34,487 nt of DNA, from positions 1 to 34,487 of the forward strand of contig JACVRM010000002.1 in the NCBI GenBank assembly GCA_014534415.1, in the 5' to 3' direction. This document shows positions 1 through 8,165 of the stretch, piece after piece (position 1 is the stretch's first letter; each line of letters opens with the position of its first letter). A program made the position numbers and the translations under genes. Under the pieces are notes generated by a model. It saw only the letters and a program-made list of their open reading frames with translations, was not told the origin of the DNA and did no database searches. The stretch is from Thermoleophilia bacterium (GTDB taxonomy: Bacteria; Actinomycetota; Thermoleophilia; Gaiellales; Gaiellaceae).

Positions 1-1
1 C

Positions 2-427
2 GCCGATGCGGAGGAGGCGGCTCAGGACGGCTTCCTGAAGGCCTATCGCGCGCTCGGTCGCTTTCGCAGCGGCGCGCCGTTTCGCCCGTGGCTGCTCGAG
101 ATCGTCGGCAACGAGGCTCGCAACCGCCGGCGCTCGGCAGGGCGCCGCGAGCGTCTGGCGCTGCGCGTGGCAGCCGAGAGTCTCTCGGGGGACGCGGCCC
201 CGTCCCCCGAGGGGATGCTCCTGGCGACGGAGCGCCGCACGGAGTTGCTCGCGGCCGTCAACGCACTGCGCGACGAGGACCGGCTCGCGATCGGCTGCCG
301 GTACTTCCTCGACCTCTCCGAGGAGGAGACGGCGGCGGCGCTCGGCTGGCCGCGCGGTACCGTCAAGTCGCGGCTGTCGCGCGCGCTCGAGCGCCTGCGG
401 GAACGGATGGAGGAGCCCGATGAATGA
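2..427 (+). CDS. ECF-type RNA polymerase sigma factor, 5'-truncated by window edge
   Basis: Frame 2 is open from base 2: ADAEEAAQDGFLKAYRALGRFRSGAPFRPWLLEIVGNEARNRRR (region 2) followed by LSEEETAAALGWPRGTVKSRLSRALERLRERM (region 4 HTH). Confidence 0.9.
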   Translation, partial: ADAEEAAQDGFLKAYRALGRFRSGAPFRPWLLEIVGNEARNRRRSAGRRERLALRVAAESLSGDAAPSPEGMLLATERRTELLAAVNALRDEDRLAIGCRYFLDLSEEETAAALGWPRGTVKSRLSRALERLRERMEEPDE

Positions 428-1145
428 GCTCGAGCTCGAGCTGCGCGAGCTCGGCGCGACGCTCGAATTTCCGGAGACGCCGGCGCTGGCGGCGCGCGTG
501 CGTACGCGGCTCGAGACCCGGTCGCGCCGACCGTTTCGGTTCGACCGCCGCGCTGTGGCGATCGGCTTCGCGGTCGTGGCCGTCGCGCTCGCCGGCGTGC
601 TCGCCGTTCCGCCCGCGCGCACGGCGATCCTCGAGTGGCTCGGGATCAAGGGCGTCGAACTCGAGTTCGTGGACGAGCTGCCGAACGTCGCCGTCACCGA
701 GGATCTCAACCTCGGCGAGCGCACGACGCTCGAGCAGGCGCGTCGGCGGGCCGGGTTCCGCGTCCACGGCCCGGGTGAACTGGGCGAGCCGAGCCGCGTG
801 TACTTCCGCGAGCCACCCTCTGGCGGCCAGGTCGCGTTCGTATACGGGACACGCGAGCGCGTCCGCCTGCTCGTCACGCAGTTCGTGGGCGAGTACGAGC
901 CGTTCATCCGCAAGTTCCTCGAGCCCGGCGTGACGGTCGAGGAGGTCGACGTCGACGGCGCCCACGGCGTCTGGATCGAAGGCGCTCACCTCCTGGCGTA
1001 CGAGGACGAGACGGGCTACTTCCAGGAGGAGCCGGTCCGGCTCGTCGACAAGGTGCTGCTGTGGCGCCGCAGCGGCGTCACGTTCCGCATCGAGGGCGAC
1101 CTGACGAGAGAGCGCGCCGTCCAGATCGCCGAGTCGCTGGATTAG
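420..1145 (+). CDS. Single-TM protein, putative anti-sigma/sigma-regulatory partner
   Basis: Overlaps the sigma factor stop; N-terminal cytosolic segment, one TM (AVAIGFAVVAVALAGVLAV), large extracytoplasmic domain. Confidence 0.75.
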   Translation: MNELELELRELGATLEFPETPALAARVRTRLETRSRRPFRFDRRAVAIGFAVVAVALAGVLAVPPARTAILEWLGIKGVELEFVDELPNVAVTEDLNLGERTTLEQARRRAGFRVHGPGELGEPSRVYFREPPSGGQVAFVYGTRERVRLLVTQFVGEYEPFIRKFLEPGVTVEEVDVDGAHGVWIEGAHLLAYEDETGYFQEEPVRLVDKVLLWRRSGVTFRIEGDLTRERAVQIAESLD

Positions 1146-1196
1146 GGACCGCGTGGAGCACCGGCCCCGTACAAGACATACGACAAAGGAGGCGGC

Positions 1197-1691
1197 ATGC
1201 GTTTCTTCCTGGCACTGATCGTAGGCGTGCTCGGGTTCGTCGCCGTCGCGCCCGCCGCGGCGGGCGGCGGCTTCGCAACGGCGGGGCTGGCACCTCCGCC
1301 GGACGACGTCCGCGCGGGCGAGACGTGGGTCGCGCAGGTGACCCTGCTCCAGCACGGCCGCACGCCGCTCACGGGCGTCTCGCCGACGGTGAGCATCGTC
1401 AACGACGAGACCGGCGAGCGGCGCGCCTTCCCGGCGCGTGAGACGAACACGCCGGGCGTGTACGAGGCGCGGGTCGAGCTTCCGTCGGCAGGCATGTGGC
1501 GCTACGAGGTGGACGACGACTTCAGCCAGAGGCACACGTTTGCGCCGTTCGACGTGTCGTCGCGCACCCCAGGCGGTTTCCCGCTCGCACGAGCGGCCAT
1601 TGCCGCCGCTGCCGCGCTCGCGGCCGTCGCCCTCGCGGCGTTCGCGGTTGCGCGTCTTCGGCGCGGGCGGGCCGTTCCGGCACTTCGCTGA
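1197..1691 (+). CDS. Secreted/membrane-anchored FixH/YtkA-like protein
   Basis: N-terminal signal peptide, Ig-like middle (AGETWVAQVTLLQHGRTPLTGVSPTVSI), C-terminal TM; AAAGGAGG about 5 nt before the ATG. Confidence 0.7.
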   Translation: MRFFLALIVGVLGFVAVAPAAAGGGFATAGLAPPPDDVRAGETWVAQVTLLQHGRTPLTGVSPTVSIVNDETGERRAFPARETNTPGVYEARVELPSAGMWRYEVDDDFSQRHTFAPFDVSSRTPGGFPLARAAIAAAAALAAVALAAFAVARLRRGRAVPALR

Positions 1692-1702
1692 CCGGCTCGT
1701 AA

Positions 1703-1733
1703 GGCGGGCGTCCGCTCTCTCGCGGCGCCCGCC
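1703..1733 (+). terminator. Probable intrinsic terminator hairpin
   Basis: GGCGGGCG-T-CCGC-TCTCTC-GCGG-CGCCCGCC, 12 bp with one bulge, just after the stop at 1691. Confidence 0.5.
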
Positions 1734-1844
1734 GCTCCGGCCTGGATTAGCCGCCGTCGCGCCGCGGAAGTTAAGTCTCCGTAAAGGTCGCGGGGAGCGG
1801 CTAACCGGCAATCCAACCGGCTCGTTTCAGCGAACGAGAGTCAG

Positions 1845-2042
1845 ATGTCGACAGCAGACGTCCAGTTCGAGACCGAGACTGAGCGCATCGAGCACTGGCG
1901 CTACGAGGCACTCGTTCGCGCCGGCTACGAGCCCACGGCGGCGCGGCGGCTGGCCGCCCGCCAGGACGTCGACCTGCACATCGCCGTCGGGATGCTCGAG
2001 AAGGGCTGCTCCGAGGACCTGGCTCTGGCGATCTTGCTCTAG
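1845..2042 (+). CDS. Small uncharacterised protein (65 aa)
   Basis: ATG ORF MSTADVQFETETERIEHWRYEALVRAGYEPTAARRLAARQDVDLHIAVGMLEKGCSEDLALAILL; plausible helical soluble protein between lgt and a terminator. Confidence 0.65.
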   Translation: MSTADVQFETETERIEHWRYEALVRAGYEPTAARRLAARQDVDLHIAVGMLEKGCSEDLALAILL

Positions 2043-2174
2043 TCGCCCGCGTGCGGCGCCGGGTTCGACGCCCGCGCCTCGGCGCGCGCGGGTCGCCCCG
2101 TAGAGCGGTCGCGGAACGCCTTGGGTCTTGTTAGCGCGGAGCCGGCCGGCGCCGCCGTGCAGAATCCGCGACTG

Positions 2175-3089
2175 ATGCCGCTGCTCTCGATCCCATCGCC
2201 GAGCCAGGGCACGTTCGAGCTTGGGCCGTTGTCGCTGCACATGTACGGGCTGATGCTCCTGCTCGCGATCGCCGCCGCGATCGCGCTAACCGGGCCGCGC
2301 TGGTCACGCGGCTGGGCCTGGCGGCCGGCGTTCGACACGGCGACCGAGCCGCGGCGCGACTTCGATCTCGTGCTGCGCGTGGCGGTGTGGGGCGTGGGCG
2401 CGGGCGTGGTCGGCGCGCGGCTCTACCACCTGGTCACGAGCTGGGACGAGGTGCCGGACGAATGGTGGGGGCCATTCGCCGTCTGGAAGGGCGGCCTCGG
2501 CGTCTGGGGCGGGATCCTGTTCGGGACGCTCGCCGGCGCGTACGTCGTGCGGCGCTCGGGACACAGCGTGCGCCTGTTCCTCGACGCGGCGGCGCCGGGG
2601 CTGATGCTCGCCCACGGCGTGGGGAGGTGGGGCAACTGGTGGAACCAGGAGCTCTTCGGCAAGCCGACCGACCGGCCTTGGGGGCTCGAGATCGACCCGG
2701 AGAACCGCCCGGCCGAGTACCTCGCATCCGAGACGTTCCATCCCACGTTCCTCTACGAGTCGCTGTACACGATCGCGATGGCGGGTCTGCTCGTCCTGGT
2801 CGGGTGGCGGTTCCGCATCCGGCCGCCCGCGCTCTTCGCCCTCTACGTCGCGCTGTACACGTTCGGCCGCTTCTGGGAGGAGCTGCTGCGTGTCGATCCG
2901 TCGCACGAGCTGGGACCGTTGCGGCTGAATGCGTGGGTATCGGCCGTCGTCTTCGTGGCAGCGGCCGCGTTCTTCCTCTGGTGGCAGTTCCGGGGGCGGA
3001 GGGAACGCCCGCGGAAGGAGAGGCGGCGGCCGGTGCAGAAGAAGCCGGCCATGGCCATTCCGAAGAAGCGCGTCCGCCCCTCCCGTTAG
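2175..3089 (+). CDS. lgt: Prolipoprotein diacylglyceryl transferase
   Basis: LPLSLHMYGL-type N-terminus, GKPTDRPWG, HPTFLYES motif and multiple TM segments. Start could be 2121, 2157 or 2175. Confidence 0.92.
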   Translation: MPLLSIPSPSQGTFELGPLSLHMYGLMLLLAIAAAIALTGPRWSRGWAWRPAFDTATEPRRDFDLVLRVAVWGVGAGVVGARLYHLVTSWDEVPDEWWGPFAVWKGGLGVWGGILFGTLAGAYVVRRSGHSVRLFLDAAAPGLMLAHGVGRWGNWWNQELFGKPTDRPWGLEIDPENRPAEYLASETFHPTFLYESLYTIAMAGLLVLVGWRFRIRPPALFALYVALYTFGRFWEELLRVDPSHELGPLRLNAWVSAVVFVAAAAFFLWWQFRGRRERPRKERRRPVQKKPAMAIPKKRVRPSR

Positions 3090-3099
3090 CGTCCCGTCG

Positions 3100-3852
3100 A
3101 TGGAGGTAGGCGAGCTCGAGCTCGACCTCGACGCGTTCGAGGGTCCGTTCGACCTGCTGCTGACGCTCGTGCTGAAGCAGGAGCTGGAGCCGGCGGACGT
3201 CGACGTGGCCGAAATCGTCCTGTTGTTCGTCGAGCGGCTCGCTGAGCGCGGCGAGCTCGATCTCGATGTCTGCGGCGAGTTCCTTGTGCTCGTCGCCGCG
3301 CTGCTCGAGCTTAAGGCGCGGGGGCTCTTCGCCGACGAGAGCGGTGACCTGGACGACCTCGACGCCGAGGAGGCGGCCGAGGAGCTCGCGCGGCGGCTGG
3401 CCGAGTACCGGCGAATCCGCGAGGCGGCGGCATGGCTCGCGGAGCGGCTCGGCGCGGAGGGCGGGCGCTTCTTCCGCGTCGGGCCCGCGCCGCTCGCCCC
3501 GTCGCCCGAGCGGCGCTTGGCGCGGCAGGATGCCGAGCAGCTGGCCGCGGCGATGCGCTCCCTGGCCGCGGAGCCGGCGGCGCTCTCGCTGTCGCACATG
3601 GCGCTGCAGTTTCCGCCGGTCTCCCAATTCCTCGATCGCTTCCGGGCGCTGCTCACCCGGCGCTCGCGCTTCGACTTCGACTCGGAGGTCGCGCGACTGT
3701 CGCGCCCCGAGCAGGCTGTGGCGTTCCTGGCGCTGCTCGAGCTGCGCAAGGTCGGCGAGGTGGCGCTCGCGCAGGCGGCGCCGTTCGCGGCGATCCGCGT
3801 CGCGCGCGCCGACCCGCTGGAGGAGAGGGAGTGGATCGCCCGCTCCGCCTGA
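3100..3852 (+). CDS. scpA: Segregation and condensation protein A
   Basis: LDAFEGPFDLLLTLVLKQELEPADVDVAEI N-terminal signature; followed by scpB. Confidence 0.93.
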   Translation: MEVGELELDLDAFEGPFDLLLTLVLKQELEPADVDVAEIVLLFVERLAERGELDLDVCGEFLVLVAALLELKARGLFADESGDLDDLDAEEAAEELARRLAEYRRIREAAAWLAERLGAEGGRFFRVGPAPLAPSPERRLARQDAEQLAAAMRSLAAEPAALSLSHMALQFPPVSQFLDRFRALLTRRSRFDFDSEVARLSRPEQAVAFLALLELRKVGEVALAQAAPFAAIRVARADPLEEREWIARSA

Positions 3853-4433
3853 TCACGTCGAACCCGGTCGACCGGCTCGCCCGCACGGTGGAGGCGCTGC
3901 TCGTCGTCGCGTCGCAACCGCTGTCTGTCGAGGAGCTGGCCGCCGCGGCGGACGACGACTCGGAGCGGGTGGAGACGGCGCTCGGGCTGCTCCGCGAGCG
4001 GTACCGCGAGGGGCGCAGCGGCATCGTGGTCGAGCACGTGGCAGGCGGCTGGGCCTTCCGCGCCGCGCGCGAGGCGGCGGAGTCGTGCGGGCGTCTGTTC
4101 GAGCGCCCGGTGGAGCGCGGGCTGTCGGCAGCAGCGCTCGAGACGCTCGCCGTCGTCGCGTATCTCGGCCCGTGCACGCGCCCCGAGATCGCGCGCCTGC
4201 GCGGCGTCGCGGCGGATTCCGTCGTCGCGGGCCTGCTCGAGCGCGGCCTGATCGCGGAGGCGGGCCGGGGCCATGATGCGGGCGGCGCCGTCCGCTACCG
4301 AGTGACGCCGCTCTTCGAGCGCGTGTTCGGGCTCGAGAGCCTTTCGGCGCTGCCGCGGCTCGACGATCTCGACGGCGGCGAGGTCGATCTCCGCGCGCGC
4401 CTGGAAGCCGTCGCCGAGCGCCGCCCGGCGTAG
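3831..4433 (+). CDS. scpB: Segregation and condensation protein B
   Basis: GTG start inside the scpA 3' end; VEALLVVASQPLSVEELAAA and ALETLAVVAYLGPCTRPEIARLRGV signatures. Confidence 0.93.
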   Translation: MDRPLRLITSNPVDRLARTVEALLVVASQPLSVEELAAAADDDSERVETALGLLRERYREGRSGIVVEHVAGGWAFRAAREAAESCGRLFERPVERGLSAAALETLAVVAYLGPCTRPEIARLRGVAADSVVAGLLERGLIAEAGRGHDAGGAVRYRVTPLFERVFGLESLSALPRLDDLDGGEVDLRARLEAVAERRPA

Positions 4434-4597
4434 CGGCGCCGGCCGCCGCCGCTCGTGCGGGTCGTGCGATTGCCGAGCCCGCCGGCCGTGTCCACTCCGG
4501 ACGGGTGGACGCAGGCGCGATCGTAGCGGCGAGAATCGCGCGTCCGGGTGGCGAAGCGGTGCCGAAAGGCGCCGCGCGCGGCACGGATAATCGGCGC

Positions 4598-5296
4598 GTG
4601 CGGCTGAACGCTTACCTCGCCCGCGCCGGCGTCGCCTCGCGGCGCGGGGCCGACGAGCTGATCCGGACGGGGCGTGTGCTCGTCAACGGCGAGCCGGGAC
4701 GGCTAAGCATGCAGGTCGGCCGACGTGACGTCGTCGAGCTGGACGGCCGACGGCTGGCGCCGCAGCGGCTCGCGCACATCCTGCTCCACAAGCCGGCCGG
4801 CGTAGTGACAACCGCGCGCGACCCGTACGGGCGCCGCACCGTCGTCGACCTCGTGGACCATCCGGCGCGCGTCGTGCCTGTCGGTCGGCTGGACGCTGAC
4901 ACGACGGGTGCGCTGCTCCTGACGAACGAGGGCGACCTCGCGCACCGGCTCGCCCACCCTCGCTACGAGGTCGAAAAGGTCTACGAGGCTGAGGTGGAGG
5001 GCGATCCGACGCGCGACGCGCTGCGACGCCTCTCGCACGGCGTCGTCCTCGACGACGGGCGGACGGCGCCGGCCCGAGCCCGCCGCGTCGCGCCCGGTCG
5101 GATCGAGCTCCGCTTGCATGAGGGCCGAAAGCACCAGGTCAAGCGCATGTGCGCCGCGGTCGGACATCCGGTTCGTCGCCTCCACCGCATCCGCTACGCG
5201 GGACTGACGGTCGACGACCTTGCGCCCGGGCGCTGGCGCGAGCTGACCGCCGACGAGGTACAGGCGCTCCGGAGAAGTGTCGGCCTCGCCGGCTGA
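4598..5296 (+). CDS. rluB: 23S rRNA pseudouridine synthase, RluB/RsuA family
   Basis: S4 domain (RLNAYLARAGVASRRGADELI) plus VVPVGRLDADTTGALLLTNEG and HEGRKHQVKRM. GTG start chosen at RLNAYLA. Confidence 0.9.
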   Translation: MRLNAYLARAGVASRRGADELIRTGRVLVNGEPGRLSMQVGRRDVVELDGRRLAPQRLAHILLHKPAGVVTTARDPYGRRTVVDLVDHPARVVPVGRLDADTTGALLLTNEGDLAHRLAHPRYEVEKVYEAEVEGDPTRDALRRLSHGVVLDDGRTAPARARRVAPGRIELRLHEGRKHQVKRMCAAVGHPVRRLHRIRYAGLTVDDLAPGRWRELTADEVQALRRSVGLAG

Positions 5297-5810
5297 CGGC
5301 CTCATCGTCCGGGTGGCCGCGCCCGCCGACGCCGAGGCGCTTGCGCGCGTGCACGTCGAATCATGGCGCTCGGCCTACCGTCGCCTCCTGCCGCCTGACT
5401 ACCTGGACGCGCTGACCGTGGCGGCCCGAACACCCCGTTGGCGGCAGCGCCTGCGGCACGTCGGGCCGCGCGAGAGCGTGGTCGCCGCCGAGCGCGACGG
5501 CGTTGTCGTCGGCTTCGCCTCCGCGGGGCCGTCGCGCGATCCCGACTGCGACGGCCGCGTCAGCGGCGAGCTGTACGCGATCTACCTGCTCGAGCACGAG
5601 TGGGGGCGGAGCACCGGCCGAGCGCTCCACGACGCGGCGATCGAGGCGCTGCGCGACGCGCGCTTCGCGGACGCGATGCTGTGGGTGCTCGCAGCAAACG
5701 AACGCGCGCGGCGTTTCTACGAACGGCAGGGGTGGGCGGCGGACGGCACGACGAAGGTCGAGAGCTACGGCGTGCGAGTGACGGAGGTGCGCTACCGGCG
5801 CGCGCTGTGA
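5277..5810 (+). CDS. GNAT-family N-acetyltransferase
   Basis: RVAAPADAEALARVHVESWRSAYRRLLP and LWVLAANERARRFYERQGW motifs; overlaps the rluB 3' end by 20 nt. Confidence 0.85.
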   Translation: MSASPADGLIVRVAAPADAEALARVHVESWRSAYRRLLPPDYLDALTVAARTPRWRQRLRHVGPRESVVAAERDGVVVGFASAGPSRDPDCDGRVSGELYAIYLLEHEWGRSTGRALHDAAIEALRDARFADAMLWVLAANERARRFYERQGWAADGTTKVESYGVRVTEVRYRRAL

Positions 5811-5828
5811 GGCCGATGCCTCGGCCTC
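5809..5828. terminator. Perfect 8-bp stem-loop at the GNAT stop codon
   Basis: GAGGCCGA-TGCC-TCGGCCTC, between convergent GNAT and trpS genes. Confidence 0.4.
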
Positions 5829-6117
5829 GGCCGGCTGGCGCGGACCGCGACGCGCGTACCGCGCGGCGCGCGATTTCCGCCAAGTCTTCGGGCAAGCCCT
5901 ACACCTCAGGGCAAGCCCCACCCTCCCGAGGGGTCCTTCGTCCACCACCTCCCGCCCGCGGTCGACGGTATCGCGGAACAACGCGCGTGTCTGTGTCGGA
6001 GCTGGGTCGAAGCGGTAAAACGATGCGAGTCGCGCTCGACGGAACGAGCGCGCAGCGCGCTCGGATGGTGCCACTGCGACCGGTTCGCGTGCGTGGGCGC
6101 CGGAACGCACCCGCGGG

Positions 6118-7116
6118 CTACTGCGGCCGGGCGAAGCCCATGCGCTCGTACATGGTCTCGAGCACCGGCGCCGCCTCGCCACGCGCCTTCTCCGCGCCGA
6201 TGGCGAGCAGCCGGTGGAGCTCCGTCTCGTCCGCGCGCAGCTCCTCGTAGCGCGCCTGGATCGGCACGAGCAGCTCCACGAGCGCCTCGGCCACGTCCTG
6301 CTTGAACGGCCCGTAGCCCTGCCCGTCGTAGCGCGACTCGACCGCCTCGGGCGGCTCGCCCGTCGCGACGGAGAGGATCTCGATCAGGTTCGTCACTCCC
6401 GGCTTCTCCGGCGAGCGCACGACGTCGCGGCCCGAGTCGGTAACGGCCGATCGCACCTTTCTGCGAATCACGTCGGGTGCGTCGAGCATGCGGATCGTGC
6501 CCGCCTCCGAGGAGCCGGTCTTGCCCATCTTGTCGCCCGGGTCCTGGAGATCCATGATGCGCGCGCCGACTTCGGGAAATACGCCCTCCGGGAGGACGAA
6601 CGTGTCGCCGAAGCGCGCGTTGAACCGCGCCGCGATGTCGCGCGCCAGCTCGAGGTGCTGCCGCTGGTCGTCGCCGATCGGCACGGTCGTCGTGCGGTAG
6701 AGCAGGATGTCGCCCGCCATCAGCGTCGGGTAGCTGAACAGTGCCGCGGACACGAACTCCTGGCCCTCGCGCTTCTCCTTGAACTGCGTCATCCGCCCGA
6801 GCTGCCCGTAGCTCGTCACCGCCGAGAGCAGCCAAGCAGCCTCGGCGTGCGCCTCGACATGGCTCTGGACGAAGACGATCGAGCGCGCCGGATCGAGTCC
6901 CGTCGCGAACAGCATTGCCGCGATGTCGAGCGTCCGGCGCCGCAGCTCGGCGGGCTCGTACTCGACCGTGATCGCGTGCAGATCGACGATGCAGAAGAAC
7001 GCCTGGCCGCCCTCCGCGGCGGCGATGTCCTGTGTCGCGGCGTACTGGCGAAAACCGCCGCTGTAGTTGCCGAACGTCGGATCGCCCGACGGCTTGATTC
7101 CCGAGAAGACGCGCAT
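6118..7116 (-). CDS. trpS: Tryptophanyl-tRNA synthetase
   Basis: MRVFSGIKPSGDPTFGNYSGG, GDDQRQHLELARDIAARFN, DPGDKMGKTGSSEAGTI (KMSKS-like). AAAGGAGGG precedes the ATG at 7116. Confidence 0.95.
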   Translation of the reverse strand: MRVFSGIKPSGDPTFGNYSGGFRQYAATQDIAAAEGGQAFFCIVDLHAITVEYEPAELRRRTLDIAAMLFATGLDPARSIVFVQSHVEAHAEAAWLLSAVTSYGQLGRMTQFKEKREGQEFVSAALFSYPTLMAGDILLYRTTTVPIGDDQRQHLELARDIAARFNARFGDTFVLPEGVFPEVGARIMDLQDPGDKMGKTGSSEAGTIRMLDAPDVIRRKVRSAVTDSGRDVVRSPEKPGVTNLIEILSVATGEPPEAVESRYDGQGYGPFKQDVAEALVELLVPIQARYEELRADETELHRLLAIGAEKARGEAAPVLETMYERMGFARPQ

Positions 7117-7174
7117 GGTCACGATTGTCCCTCCTTTCGACACGGGTCGACGACACCTCCCGGGGAGGCGTTGA

Positions 7175-7226
7175 GCGCGCGGAACGGGCTGCTGCGCCGG
7201 CTAGCGCAGGCTCCCGCACCGCGCGC
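7175..7226 (-). promoter_or_regulatory. Candidate attenuator: nested stem-loops in the trpS leader
   Basis: Outer arms GCGCGCGG (7175-7182)/CCGCGCGC (7219-7226) enclose CTGCGC (7192-7197)/GCGCAG (7204-7209). The outer arm lies next to the leader ORF Trp codons. Confidence 0.4.
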
Positions 7227-7266
7227 GCGGCCACGACCAGAGCCTCGTGCGGAGAGCGGGAAGCAT
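7201..7266 (-). CDS. Candidate 21-aa Trp-containing leader peptide (MLPALRTRLWSWPRARCGSLR)
   Basis: Minus-strand ATG at 7266-7264 to TAG at 7203-7201, containing TGG-TCG-TGG; starts 7 nt after a -10-like TACCTT. Confidence 0.4.
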   Translation of the reverse strand: MLPALRTRLWSWPRARCGSLR

Positions 7267-7302
7267 TGAACGCAAGGTAGCCGCTGCGGAAAACGCCCGC
7301 AA
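7264..7302 (-). promoter_or_regulatory. Putative trpS leader promoter
   Basis: Minus strand TTGCGG (7302-7297)-N17-TACCTT (7279-7274)-N7-ATG (7266). Confidence 0.4.
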
Positions 7303-7303
7303 C

Positions 7304-7309
7304 TAGACT
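7304..7309 (+). promoter_or_regulatory. Putative -10 element of leaderless aroF
   Basis: TAGACT-N7-ATG(7317). Confidence 0.4.
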
Positions 7310-7316
7310 GCTCGCG

Positions 7317-8156
7317 ATGGCCGGCACCGACGTGCTCACGCCCTTCCGCGTGCTGAACGGCATCCACGAGGCGTCGCCGACTGTGATCTCGGTGCGCGGA
7401 CGACGGCTCGGCAACGGGCACTTCGGGCTGATCGCGGGGCCGTGCACCGTCGAGTCGCGGGATCAGACGCTGTCGAGCGCTCGCGCGGTCGCGGAGGCGG
7501 GCGCGACGATGTTGCGTGGAGGCGCGTTCAAGCCGCGCACGTCGCCGTACGCGTTCAGCGGCCTGGGCCTCGAGGCGCTCGAGATCCTGCGCGAGGCCTC
7601 CGACGAGACGGGGCTGCCCGTCGTCACCGAGCTCCTCGACCCTCGCCACGTGGAAGAGGTCGCCGCCATAGCCGACGTCGTCCAGGTCGGCGCGCGCAAC
7701 ATGCAGAACTACCCGCTGCTGGTCGAGGTCGGGCGACTCGACCGGCCGGTCCTGCTGAAGCGCGGTAGCTCGGCGTCCGTCGACGAGCTGCTCAACGCCG
7801 CCGAGTGCGTTGCCAAAGAGGGAAACGAGCGGATCATCCTCTGCGAGCGCGGTATCAGGACGTTCGAGCGGGCGACGCGCTACACGCTCGATCTCGGCGC
7901 GGTCGCGGCGCTCAAGCAGCGGACGCACCTGCCGGTCGTCGTCGACCCGTCGCACGCGGCCGGAGAACGGTCGCTCGTGCTGCCGCTCGCGCGCGCCGCG
8001 GCGGCGGTGGGCGCCGACGGGATCATCGTCGAGGTGCACCCGCGCCCGGACGAGGCGCTCTGCGACGGCCCGCAACAGCTCGCCGCCGGCGAGTTCCGGG
8101 CGTTCGCCGCCGAGATCGCGGCGATCGCCTCGCTGCTCGGCAAGCAGATCGGGTAG
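7317..8156 (+). CDS. aroF: 3-deoxy-7-phosphoheptulonate synthase (DAHP synthase, KDO8PS-like type I)
   Basis: GLIAGPCTVESRDQ, MLRGGAFKPRTSPYAFSGLG, LPVVVDPSHAAGERSLV, EVHPRPDEALCDGPQQL. Confidence 0.94.
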   Translation: MAGTDVLTPFRVLNGIHEASPTVISVRGRRLGNGHFGLIAGPCTVESRDQTLSSARAVAEAGATMLRGGAFKPRTSPYAFSGLGLEALEILREASDETGLPVVTELLDPRHVEEVAAIADVVQVGARNMQNYPLLVEVGRLDRPVLLKRGSSASVDELLNAAECVAKEGNERIILCERGIRTFERATRYTLDLGAVAALKQRTHLPVVVDPSHAAGERSLVLPLARAAAAVGADGIIVEVHPRPDEALCDGPQQLAAGEFRAFAAEIAAIASLLGKQIG

Positions 8157-8165
8157 GCGAGATCT

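Noticed and set aside
363-1811. 482-aa minus-strand ORF
   Set aside because: Antisense to the sigma/anti-sigma pair and FixH-like gene; no motifs.
2304-4274. 656-aa minus-strand ORF (and 2434..3627, 397 aa)
   Set aside because: Antisense to lgt, scpA and scpB; no recognisable domain, biased composition.
7129-7316. T-box riboswitch upstream of trpS
   Set aside because: No TGGNACCGCG T-box core or specifier-loop architecture was visible; the Trp-codon leader ORF explains the region better.
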